From Brachionus plicatilis (Eukaryota; Rotifera; Eurotatoria; Ploima; Brachionidae): a stretch of DNA of 64,000 bases. The notes below the pieces were generated by a model. The model did not search any database. It was not told the origin of the DNA and saw only the letters and a list, made by a program, of their open reading frames with translations. A program made the position numbers and the translations under genes. Shown piece after piece: positions 1 to 10,692 of this stretch. The stretch lies in assembly GCA_010279815.1 (NCBI GenBank), contig QEOQ01000180.1, positions 2,350,513-2,414,512 on the forward strand. Reading direction: 5' to 3'. Position 1 is the stretch's first letter. Each line of letters starts with the position of its first letter.

Positions 1-146
1 AATACGCTCCATTGGGTCGTTTCGCTGTCCGTGATATGAGACAAACTGTTGCTGTCGGTGTCATCAAGGAGGTCGAAAAGAAGACCACTCAAGGCACCAA
101 GACCAAAGCTGCTGAAAAAGCCGAAAAGGCCACCAAAAAGAAATAA
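1..146 (+). CDS. EEF1A: Elongation factor 1-alpha, C-terminal end (partial)
   Basis: This is the last 47 residues of the GTPase that delivers aminoacyl-tRNA to the ribosome; the rest lies upstream of the window. The reading frame starts at base 3 and stops with TAA at 144-146. The segment [20 protein letters not shown] is the strongly conserved end of domain 3, and it is followed by the usual Lys/Ala/Thr-rich basic tail ending in KKK. No intron is seen in this part. Codon use is much more GC-rich than the surrounding DNA, as expected for a very highly expressed gene. A possible poly(A) signal AATAAA lies at 379-384. Identification is secure; gene copy and full length cannot be judged. Confidence 0.95.
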   Translation, partial: YAPLGRFAVRDMRQTVAVGVIKEVEKKTTQGTKTKAAEKAEKATKKK

Positions 147-492
147 AAAAAAATTGATCAAAAATTTTAAAAATTTACCAATTTTTTCTAGACTGATTTA
201 TTTTTCTAACCTTATTTCACTTTAAATGACATTTCTACTTTTTGACTGCTTATTTATATTAAACTTTAATAGCTTATTAAATAGTCTTTTTGTTAAAAAA
301 AATTTATGTTCACTTTTATTTCTTAGTATTGTTTATAAAACATCATCATCTAGAAATGTGGTAATTTTTTAATCGAACAATAAACAATTTTAAAAAATGT
401 TAATCTTTTTTAATTTTTTTAAATCAAAAATTTCAATTTAAACTAATTAGAAAATTTGAAATGTTATTCAATATTTAAAAATAAAAAGCATA

Positions 493-1208
493 TAGTAAGA
501 CGGCCTAACCGAGTCACCTATTTTTTTGATAATTTTCCTAAAGACTCAGTAATCATAGAAAACGCGAAATTTAATCACCCATTTTGTCCGAAATTTTTGG
601 GTCATCCGGTTAGCTGCTGGGGTTAATGGGATGAGGGGTAATTCGGTTAATCCTGTTAACCCAATTGGCCAACTTTTTCAACCGGTTAACCCTGAAAATC
701 AGACAGATAGGGTGGTCATGTATTTTTACAAAGGTTAATATGAGTTAAATGAGTTATTTTCAAGGTTTATTTGGTGAATTTTGGCAGTAATTGGGTGAAT
801 TGTGGTCCTAATGGGGTGATACCCTTTTAACCGAATTGGCCTCTTTAAAAAGTCCGTCTAAAAAAAAATGTAAAATTTTTTTTCTTTAGCAAATTCGTTG
901 AACATTTTTTAGATTAAATGGCAAAAAAGGAGATTTAAAAAAAATTAAAATATCTGAGATTTAAACCCTAAACCAAATACATAGTTTGATAGAAAATCAC
1001 TCATTTTGACCAATTTATTTTTTTACTCAAAAAAAATTAGAAAAAAAATTTTTTTTCTATGAGTCTTTTTTTTATTTAAATTCTCTGGACACTCAATTAC
1101 TTATTTTTAGAAAAAAAATCCCAATGCCTATGGAAAATTTACAATTTTCTAAGCTAATTTAAAAGTTGTCACCCCGTTCACACATAAAATAATTAGACTG
1201 TCTTACTA
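493..1208. mobile_element. Non-autonomous Tc1/mariner-like element (MITE) with TA duplication
   Basis: The left end TAGTAAGACGGCCTAA and the reverse complement of the right end (TAGTAAGACAGTCTAA) form terminal inverted repeats, flanked by TA at 491-492 and 1209-1210. The interior (about 590-850) is unusually GC-rich for this locus. It is built of repeated short words such as GGTTAAyCC and GGTGAATT in both orientations. There is no coding capacity. The TA duplication points to the Tc1/mariner/pogo superfamily; which member is an inference. Confidence 0.7.
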
Positions 1209-1547
1209 TATATTTAATTTTCAAAGAATTTGGTATTAAAATAAACTTTAGATGTTTTTTTTCAATAATATCTTCTTTTAAAATGATTTGAAAAACAATT
1301 ATGGAAAATTTTAATAATTTTAAAATAAAATAATTCAAAAAAACTTGTTAATGAAAAATATATTCTATTCACTTTGGTGTATATTCTTTTGGATATGTTT
1401 TAGAAAAACCTTTGAGAATTCTAAAAAAGATAGATTTTTTTAGAATAGTTTATAGATTAAAATAATCTCTAGAAATCAAGAAATCTAAAGAAATGAGTTA
1501 ATTTAATATAGAATGAAATTATCATCATTAACAAAAATAATTTACTA

Positions 1548-2282
1548 CAGTACAAAGCTGAAAAAAGTTATCAACTATTTCAGAACAAATTTTAATTTTT
1601 TTTTAATTTTTTTTTAGAAAATTTCAGAAAAAAATTTAACCAAAACTTAATTTTGTTCTGAACAAATTCAAAAAAAAAATTGAAACTGATTTGTTTTTTT
1701 TGAAACTGAACAAAAACTGAAAAACATAAATTGTAAACTTGACCTTTGATTAAATTTAATGATAAATCTTATTGGATAAATTACTAGTCTATTGTTGTTT
1801 CAATTTAAAACTGTGCGTACGTTGATATTTTCTGCAAATTTTTCCAACTGACACAAGACTAATTGGACTGTCTTCTGTTTTTAAAATCTGAGAAATTTTT
1901 GTATGAGATAAACCTTTTGATCTTAATAATATTATTCTATGGCGAATATTAATTGTTGCTCTCATATTGATTATAAACTTTTATTGATTAAATGATAATA
2001 TTCAAATTGGCTTAATAAACATAATTCTTGGCTTATTTATAAATGAAATTAGATTCAATTAAATAATTAACATTAAATAAAACTGAAACTTTAAAAGGTC
2101 AAGTTTAATTTATTAAATTTTCAATTTTGTTCAGTTTTTGAAAAACAAAACAGTTTTTAGTTTTTGTTTAAAAAAAATTTTAATTTTAGTTTAGACTTTG
2201 TTTAATCTTTAGTTTAACTTTTTCTTAGAAAAAAATTTGAAAATGTTCTGAAAAGTTGATAACTTTTTTCAGCTTTGTACTG
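1548..2282. mobile_element. Deleted Tc1/mariner element with long terminal inverted repeats
   Basis: The element begins CAGTACAAAGCTGAAAAAAG and ends with the exact inverse; the inverted repeats extend about 60 bp with few mismatches. It is flanked by TA at 1546-1547 and 2283-2284, the duplication made by Tc1/mariner transposases. Only a short transposase remnant survives inside, on the minus strand (see 1789-1965), so this is an internally deleted, non-autonomous copy about 735 bp long. Confidence 0.82.
1789..1965 (-). pseudogene. Tc1-like transposase N-terminal helix-turn-helix remnant
   Basis: An open frame of 58 codons runs on the minus strand from ATG at 1965 to TAG at 1789-1791. It reads MRATINIRHRIILLRSKGLS followed by HTKISQILKTEDSPISLVSV, which has the spacing of the paired-like helix-turn-helix at the start of Tc1 transposases (an R..II.L...G.s...I...L pattern). 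The catalytic DDE domain is absent and stops follow at once. It lies between the inverted repeats of the 1548-2282 element, which supports the assignment. It is not expected to make a functional transposase. Confidence 0.6.
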
Positions 2283-2449
2283 TATTACCAAAACTTAATA
2301 AATTTATTTATGAAATTACTTTAACAAAACTCAATTAAAAATTAAAAAAATCAAAATTTAAAATAATTTTTTTATTAAATTGAATCTTTTAACTTTTAAA
2401 TTACATTAATCCATGTTGAAAAACTATTTTTTTTGGTTAACTTTTGCAG

Positions 2450-4223
2450 CTAGTTTTGATTGGCATACTTTGCCAACTTATCAAGCTCTATTCCTTTGTT
2501 GTTGTCATTAAATTCTTTTATTCTGCGTTCAAGTTCTGGTCTAAAGTGTCTGATTAAACCTTGAACTGGCCATGCAGCCGCATCACCCAAAGCACAGATT
2601 GTGTGACCCTCAATTTGCTTAGACAATTCCCAAATCATGTCAATCTCATCATTTCTGGCTCTTCCTTCTACAAATCTGTCCATCATTTTGGTCAACCAAA
2701 CAGTTCCTTCTCGACAAGGTGTGCACTTATTTTAAATATTTAAAAAAAAAGTAAACAAAAACAAAAAAAAATTGATCTCTATTTACTTGACCACAGCTCT
2801 CGTGTTTATAGAACAAAGACAAACGAGCAATAGCCTTGACTACATCAGTTTGTTTATTCATTACAATTACTGCAGCTGTTCCCAAACCACTCTGAGCTTG
2901 AACTAAAGAATCAAAGTCCATGAGTACCTCTTCACAAATTCTTTTAAAAAAACACTTAATTTTTAAATTTGATAATTTTTTTTTACTAAAAATTACTTTC
3001 TTGGAATTAGTGGTACAGAACTTCCTCCTGGAATAATTGCTAACAAATTGTCCCAGCCACCAATAACACCTCCAGCATGACGTTCAATCAATTCTTTCAA
3101 AGGAACTGACATTTCTTCTTCAACAGTACAAGGATTATTAACATGACCGCTAATGTTAAATAACTAAAAAAAAAATTAATTTTTTTATTCGATAAAATTT
3201 TCAATTTTCAAATACTTTTGTTCCTGAATTTCGTTCACGTCCAAAGGATGCAAACCAAGAACCACCTCTGCGGCAAATTGAAGGCGCAACAGCAACTGTC
3301 TCAACATTTGTCACAGTGGTCGGGCAGCCAAATAAACCAATGTCAGCAGGAAATGGAGGTTTTAGACGAGGTTTGCCTTGCTTGCCTTCAAGAGACTCAA
3401 TCAAAGCCTTTTTGAATAAAAACAAATTAAAAAAAAAAATTTTTCTTTCTTTTTTTATTACCGTCTCCTCACCGCAAATGTAAGCTCCAGCACCTCGATG
3501 CATAAAAATATCAAAATCATAGCCACTACCACAAGCATTTTTACCAATTAAACCAGCTTTATAAGCTTCATTTATAGCAGCCTGCATATTTGAAGATTCA
3601 TTGTAAAATTCTCCTCTAATGTAAATATAAGCCGCTCTGGCTCCCATGGCACGTCCAGCAACCAGACAACCTTCCACCAATTTATGAGGATCGTGTCTCA
3701 TAATCTCTCTGTCTTTGCAAGTACCCGGTTCTCCTTCGTCAGCGTTAATGACTAAATATTTTGGTCTGCCATCGGATGGTTTATTCATAAAGCTCCATTT
3801 GAGACCAGAAGGAAAACCAGCTCCACCTCTGCCTCTCAGACCCGAAATTTTAACTTCATTTATGATCCATTCTGAGCCTTTTAATAAAATTTCTTTGGTT
3901 TTATACCAATCACCCTTAAGATAAATTAATAAATTAATTTAAAAAAACGCTTATAATTTACTCTGGACAAAGCGCCTTTCAGCTTCCAATCATGTCTACC
4001 ATATAAATTTGTGAAGATGCGGTCCTCATCTTTTAGACCACCAAAAGATGTTTTGGTTTGTTTTGGCGGAACAGCGGCAGCAGCTGACTGAAAGCGCACA
4101 ATTTGAGATCCGACTTAGGCTAAAGCGTTACAAAAAAATTCGCAATTTGTTTAAAAGATAAAAGATACCTGATGAAGAATTTTTGACAAATGGTAAAATT
4201 TTGTTGATCGAATTATTAATCAT
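2450..4223 (-). CDS. NDUFV1: NADH dehydrogenase (ubiquinone) flavoprotein 1, complex I 51 kDa subunit
   Basis: This mitochondrial matrix-arm subunit of complex I oxidises NADH through FMN and a 4Fe-4S cluster (N3). Seven exons join in phase: 4169-4223, 3962-4083, 3462-3914, 3216-3407, 2997-3163, 2787-2940 and 2450-2725, giving 472 residues, close to the usual 460-470. The first exon encodes a short basic, serine-rich mitochondrial targeting sequence ([14 protein letters not shown]). Visible landmarks are [16 protein letters not shown] (FMN/NADH loop), [31 protein letters not shown], and the cluster ligands CGQCTPCREG plus the Cys of HTICALGD. Introns are 42 to 85 bp. It is divergent from the peroxiredoxin-like gene, with about 400 bp between the start codons. 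Identification is secure. Confidence 0.96.
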
Positions 4224-4630
4224 CTTTTTTTTCGGAAAATCTAAAAATTTCCAAAATGTTCAAAACCGGCTTTATTAAATAATTTTTGTTATGTAATTGA
4301 TTATTAGAACATTATTTCTCTTACCTAACTATTAAGTAATACAATCTTTTAAATTCTAGTCATTTAGTATGCTTTCAAAACCATAATTTAACTCTGTACA
4401 TATTTTAATGCAAAGATAGTTTATGTTCACAAAACGAGCCAATTTAGGTGGCGTGAGGCTTATTGAAAAAGTCTGCTAAATTTTTGGCAACTTAGAAGCG
4501 ACAATTACTCAGCAATTTTTTTTTATCTTCAATAAAAAAATTTACCAAGTCATGAGACTATTCCTTTTTCTATAAATAAAAATTTGAAAATAAATTTTAT
4601 TAAAATAATTTTATTTATTCGGCGTCTAAA
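4224..4630. promoter_or_regulatory. Shared divergent intergenic region of NDUFV1 and the selenoprotein gene
   Basis: About 400 bp separates the two start codons, which point away from each other, so both promoters must lie here or within 5' leaders. I see no clear TATA box that can be told from the AT-rich background. The proposal that it acts as a bidirectional promoter rests on arrangement only. Confidence 0.35.
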
Positions 4631-5611
4631 ATGACGGGCGTCGATTTAAAAATACCTTTGCTTGAAGAAAATTTCTCCAAGCTTCAAACTGTACTGGACG
4701 AAGCACGTCAAGACTTCAGCAATGATGTAGAATCATTTTGCAAAACAGGGATATTTAAAATGGGCCGGTTTATTCGTTTCTACGCAGACTTAATGAAACA
4801 AATGAATACCAAGCTAAACGAAGATTTTGTGGAAGAATTGGACAATGTTGATTTTGAGCTAAATTTAGAAGAAAAAGAAGGCAACTCGGAAAAAATGAGA
4901 AAATTTTTGATGGAATGGAATGATTTTTTGAAAGAAATTGAATCAAAGGAAACTGTTAATTTAAGTCAAAGTTTTCAAGTTGAAGATTTGCTACCAGAAA
5001 ATATTAAAAACGAGTTTTATTTGTCACAAATTGTGAAAGATAAGCCAGAACAATTTGACAAATCTTGTGTTAAAGATCTTCATTTGGATTTTAGAAAAAA
5101 GCAGGATTCAGTTTCGAATAAAAGTTTTGTTATGTTGGTTATGTTGCGGCATTTTGCATGATTGCCTTGACGCGACCATGTCAAAGAATTACAGAAAAAA
5201 GCATCCCATTTTCTCAAGTTAAATTGCCAAGTTATTTTGGTAAGTTTTGGTGAACCGAAAGGAGCATACAGATGGTTTATGGAAAATCATGTGAGTTTCT
5301 CAGATCAACAGTTTGACATGGTAAGCGATCAAGATCGTCGTTTGTACAAACTTTTCGGTTTGCCAAATTCTTATGTAAAAGTTTGGAATTCAGAAACATT
5401 AATTTACTATGCTGAACAATTAGTTAGGTTGGGAACTTTGCCAGGTTCCTATCAAGATGTAGAGGATGATCCGCATCAAATGGGCGGCAATTTTATTTTG
5501 CAGTATTCAGACGATTCAAATTTTAGACTCATTTTTTCGTATAAAAGCAAAAATCCTCCGGACCGGCCATCAGCTCAAACTTTATTGGAATTTTTAGAAT
5601 CCAAATTTTAG
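4631..5611 (+). CDS. Peroxiredoxin-like (AhpC/TSA type 2) selenoprotein with a Sec-Leu-Pro-Sec active site
   Basis: A single frame of 326 residues runs from ATG 4631 to TAG 5609-5611 and is interrupted only by two TGA codons at 5159-5161 and 5168-5170 (residues 177 and 180). Before them the frame reads FVMLVMLRHFA and after them RDHVKELQKKASHFL, exactly around the place where PRXL2/AhpC-TSA_2 proteins carry RxF-C-x-x-C-R. The thioredoxin-fold continues with ILVSFGEPKGAYRW, MVSDQDRRLYKLFGL and DDPHQMGGNFIL, like PRXL2C (AAED1) and SelU. Residues 1 to about 140 are a helical, acidic extension not usual for the family. Frame and sequence are conserved on both sides of both TGAs, and a SECIS-like hairpin follows the stop, so I read TGA as selenocysteine. 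The expected role is thiol/selenol redox catalysis; the substrate is unknown. The alternatives are a pseudogene with two stops, or two separate short ORFs, both less likely. Confidence 0.85.
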
Positions 5612-5639
5612 TATTCTTTTCATTTCTTAATATTATGTT

Positions 5640-5700
5640 TCTTTCATGAAGTAGATAGCTCAAATTTGAGATAAAACAAAAGGCTATCTATGGAAATTTT
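5640..5700 (+). promoter_or_regulatory. SECIS element (selenocysteine insertion) in the 3' UTR
   Basis: It lies 35 bp after the stop of the UxxU gene. The core is ATGA at 5646-5649, then a helix TAGATAGC (5652-5659) paired with GCTATCTA (5683-5690), extended by G51-T91 and T60-G82 wobbles. An unpaired AAA sits at 5662-5664, twelve bases after TGA, and GA at 5693-5694 faces TGA. This allows the tandem sheared G.A/A.G pairs of the eukaryotic kink-turn quartet. The order ATGA - about 12 nt - AA - GA is the eukaryotic SECIS signature. The lower helix is weak and AU-only, and the apical region of about 20 nt is long, so a folding check is warranted. Confidence 0.78.
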
Positions 5701-5705
5701 TTTCT

Positions 5706-8700
5706 GAAATTATTCTATTTAGAAATGAAAATGTTTACTTTTCTTAAATTTGATTGAGAAAAAAAATAAAAATTTTTATTTTGATTTTTTTTCTTTTTAA
5801 TTATAGTCAAACTTTTGCCAGTATGAAATTTTTTGTAAAATATTCTGATTGCGAAAAAAAAATATTTACTTGTAGGCTTTTTTTAAATTTATTGAAAAAA
5901 TAAGAATTAATTTCTAATATTGTTTTTTTTAATTTTGTTTTAGCAAAAATAACAAGAAATTTTTATAGAAAAAACAACTAAAAATTCTGTTACGTCTAGT
6001 CAACGTGCTTTCCTTACTGTAAGACAAATTTAACTCTCATTAAAGACTGTAAAAGCAATTTATTTTCTGAAAAATTTTTCAACAATTTAGGGTCTTTTAA
6101 ATTTGACTAAATTTACATTTTCACACTAAGGCTCATTTTGTTTTCAATAATTTTTCCAAAACTTTGTTTTTGTGAATAAAAAAAGACTCTTTTAATTTTA
6201 ATATATTTTTTTTTCAATTTTAAGAAAATAAAAGAATTTTTCAAAAATAAAAATTTAATTAAAAAAAAGAGTTAAATATAATTTTAAAATTTATTTATGA
6301 AATTAAATAATCAAAGTCCAACGTTATTCATATCTGAATAATATTTGCATTAAATCAAATAGTGTTAAAATTTTATATCAATAAAAAAATTAATTAGCCA
6401 AATATTAGCGAAGTGGTTTTGTAATAAAAATTGAATCTAGGTCTAGTAAAATAAAATTACTTTTAATTTTCACCTATGATATATTTTCTAATTCTTTGTC
6501 TAATCATAAAGGTCAGCTTAATAAATACAGTTAATAAAATGTATTTAAACCAGAGTCCTCGATATTAGCCTTAAAAGGCATCATTATCTTTTATATCAAG
6601 ACTAGGATAAAATTGTTTTTTTTTTAAAAAAACAATCAAAAAGTTAAATTTTCAAATTTTTTTTAATGTTTCATTTATAAGTAGATTTAATTCAAACGGT
6701 GTAAACTATTTTAAAATTATTTTTATTGACATGAAATTACTCTAGTCAATTTTTTCTTCTTGAATTTAAGTTTATTTCTACGGATTGAGGATGAGCTTGA
6801 AGCTTGAGGCTGTCTTTTCAAATGTCATAACAGAAGTTGGAATATTTGCAAATTATTATTAAATTTCAGTGAATCGATCATATTTCAAATCTTATAGAAA
6901 GAAAATCGAAAGACCTATAGAAAGAAAAACAAGCAAATTGTCTAGCGGTCAATTGTTCGCATTTCGCTTTGATTAGCGCTAAGTAAATAGGATTTAGTTT
7001 ATTCGTGCAATTTTTTGTACCTAGTTTGCCTCGAATATTTTACTATTAATTAGAATTAATTACAATAAAAATAAAAATTAAAATAAACTGTATTCTTAAA
7101 GAAAAAATATTTATTTATAGGCATCTATGCGCAAAAAAGCATCCTTTGGCCAACTTCAATATTTATACAGGTAATTAATCTTGTTTTTATTTCAAGAATT
7201 CTCGTCCATGTCGCACTTGATCCATTTTCTCGAGATTAACATTGTAAAAAATTTTAAAACAAACAAAAAGTTTGGGACGGAATAAACTGCTTACCGCTAT
7301 TCCACATTAAAATTCATTTACTCATTAATTCAAGCCTTTAATTGATTTAGCTCAATAGAAATTCATCAAAATTCTCATTTAAAAGTTTTTTTTTTCTCTC
7401 AGAATTAATCATGCAAACAACCTATTTTTTTGTTGTCTAAATATTCGTTTTTTTAATGCTTGCCAAAATTGACAATTCCATTCAAATTCTTTGAAAGTTT
7501 ATAGACTTGATAGTTAATGTGGTCAAATATTCAATATTTATATGGATTTGTTTTTGTTTTCTAGAACGAGACTTTACTTTTTTTAGCGTTTTTAGAAAAA
7601 AAATCTCAGACTATTACCTCGGGAATCGGACTTTTCCATCCATCAAACAAGCATGTCTTTGTGCCAATATTTGTCTCATTTATAGCAGTACACTCTTCTA
7701 AGCATTCATTAATTTATTTACTAAAACGAAGAGTAACATTAATTTTTTATTAATTTCAAAATAATTTTTTAAAGGTATAATATTTAATCGGTAAAATTTA
7801 AAGCTAGAAAATTAAGAACGTTCCCTTAAGCTTAATTAATTCTGGATACTTATTGTGCATTCAGACTCACAGCATAATTTTTTTTTGTTTTTTTTTAAAT
7901 TTAATTGGCTCAAACTTAAAATTTAAAATTGTCATTTTTGTATTAAGTATACAATTTAATAAAAAAAACTCACAATAATAAAAATTTACCTTTTATTTGA
8001 TTTTATAATTAAGTAGCTTTGAGTTTTAATAAAAAAAATTAATAATTTCAATATTTTGTTAAGTTGCGTAATGCTCAAAAATGAAACCTGAAAATTGACA
8101 TTTATATCAAACCATTTGGAATAGAAAGAGAACCAAAGATTCGAAATACATCAGTAAGCAACAAAACATACAAAAATTAAAAATATTAAAAAGAGATTAA
8201 AAAAGTTTTAAATTATAAAGGGATTAAAAAAGTTTTTTTTATGGGACAAATAGTTATTTATTAACTATTTTTAGTTTCCGTTTAGGTTTATTTAAGCGAT
8301 AGGAAATTGTTCAAACCCGGTATAGGGCAACAAAGACATTTTGGTTTATTTTGTCTACGACAAAATTTTTCTAATTGACTATTTGGCTAAATTACAAATT
8401 CAAAAAAGAATTTATAAGAAAATTTTTAAATCTGGCGTTTTTTTTCGACTAAAATTGACCATTAAATTTTTTTTAGTGTATAACTTGCTAATAAATTGTT
8501 TATCAAAAAATTCATGATATTTACGCCGAAAACAATCAAACACACTGAGTTAATTTTATAAAATACTTTCTTTACTTGACTCAATAAAAGCTTAAGGCCA
8601 AAAAAATATATTTTTCCTTTTTCATAAACTTAATTTCTTTTTTAATGAATTGGTTAATTTTTTTTTCATATCATACTTAATGTTTATCGTTTATTCTAGA

Positions 8701-10692
8701 GACAAACATTTATAATAATCCTTTAATAAACGCTAAATTTATACTCTAAACTAATTAAGAATTTTTTTGTTTATAGCTTTAGGTTTGATCGATATGATCA
8801 ATTGGTCATTGTTTGTTAGGCACTACCAATTTGGACGATTCAATTGAAAAATTGTATTTTGAGATAAAGAGATATAGTTTACCTTTTTTGTTTTATAAAA
8901 ATCTAAAGAAAAAATTCTACCAAAAATGCTATTTATTTTTAAGAATTTCCAGGCAAAATTTCTTAAATTTTTAATGCAACCGAATAAGCTCAATTTCAAG
9001 CATTTATCAAAATTTAGCTTTAAACAAGTAAATTAGCTGGAGATATTAAAAAATTAAAATAAATATTGTGATAGTTAGGTAATCAAGTTTTATTTGAAAG
9101 AAAATCTTTTTCTTTGACTTTTGGATTACATCACCCAATGTATCCATGCCAATTTAAAAAAACGTTCTATTGATTTTTTAAGACATTGGCGAATATTGAA
9201 CGAATAATTGTTTAGGAACTAAACGGTTGGCCAATCTTGCTACGAAACTATGGTCTATGCAAATTAAGAAAAAATTAAATAAAATGTTAATTTTATAATA
9301 AAAGCTACGGATTCTTTAAATAAAAGTTATTTTTAAAAATCTGATTTTAATTTAAATTTTTATAAAGATAGAACTAAATTTTGTTTAAATATTTGAATAT
9401 TCAAGTTTTTTTTACGCATTAAATCAAACGCATTTTTGTTATTCAGAAGTTAGATTAGATGAAATTATTCTTTTCTCTCGGTTTTGTTGAAGGTGAATAT
9501 TTAAAACTTAACAATAAAATTCTATTCAATAATGAATATTTATTTTTGTTATAAAACTTTTCAACTATTTTGAAAGAAAAATCCAAATTTGACTATGCAA
9601 AAATAAAAAGTTAAATTACTATTTCTAAAAAGGTGAGACATTCTTATATTGTTTTATTTCTAAACTAATTACACTCTAAAGCTTCTCTATTTTTAATAAT
9701 TCTTTTTATTAAAATTCCAAAATTTTAAAGTCTTCCCAAAGGATATTCTTACAAAATTTGAGTTCATAACCAATCACTTAAGCAACTAAGCCAATCTGTG
9801 ACAATGTGATTTGAATGTCTTGTGGTTAAATTCAATTTTTGTTTCCCAGAAAAAAAAACCTTTTGGAGCAATCACAAAATTTAATTGACAGAAAATTATG
9901 CATTTAATTTCAATTGTTTTTTAGAAAAAAATTCAAGTCATTTAAATTAAATTATTTCGAATGGTTTTTATGAGTGACAATTTGAGATAAGCATTTACGA
10001 TGGATCAAATAAAATTGACTTTTATTTTAGGTCGGCAAATCTCACGCGTTTCCTTTAGATACAATTGCTCTTGCTATTTGGTCAAAGATTACACGAAGCA
10101 TTGGTCGAGCATTAAAGTCTAAATCTTGAGATTAGATATTTTGCTTAAAGGAGATATTTTTTGCTAAGGATTCAAAAATTCAAATTAAATTAAACAAATT
10201 TTAGTTAATTAACTGGCTCATTATCGAGGTGTATCTTAAAAAAACAAGTTACAAAAGCTTCTAAATTTGCTATTTTCTCTCTAAGCATTTAAAACTTGTT
10301 CAAGATCTTGTCAATTAAAAATGAGCCGGTCTGACTGGGTAAAAAATTGTGGCTACGAGTGGTTATGGGCACTAAGAAATTGACAAAAAAAACAAAGTTA
10401 GATTTGTGAATAACACAGATTTAATTTAAAGAAAAAAAAAAACAATTTTTTTAGAAACACAATTAAATAAACGTTCACATATTAAAATTCAAAAATTCTC
10501 TTTGTTTTAATTTTTTTTTGATAATTTCAAGAGTTTGTTCGTCTATTTTTAAAAATTAAATCTTGTTACTTTTTTTTTTATTTAAAACTAATTTTGACTT
10601 AAATGGCACCTTAAGTTAACAATTAAATACCTGAATTTCTTTTTTTAGACTATAATTAGACAATTTTTAAATGATTTTCAAATTAATCTAAA
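5706..10692. other. Gene-poor AT-rich stretch
   Basis: About 5 kb between the selenoprotein gene and the WW-PH gene. I find no ORF with family resemblance. Two short segments look exon-like: 7122-7172 (AG before, GT after) and 10031-10129 (open to a stop after an AG). Neither can be tied to a gene. The stretch may hold 5' untranslated exons or promoter elements of the downstream gene. The remainder is runs of A and T. Confidence 0.4.

Noticed and set aside
5159..5170. Two stop codons making the peroxiredoxin-like locus a pseudogene or two genes
   Set aside because: Frame and conserved domain sequence continue unbroken on both sides, the stops are both TGA and fall exactly on the CxxC positions, and a SECIS-like hairpin follows.
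6930..6990. tRNA-like patch (TAGCGGTCAATTGTTCGC)
   Set aside because: No B-box and no cloverleaf pairing could be drawn; no tRNA gene was found elsewhere in the window.
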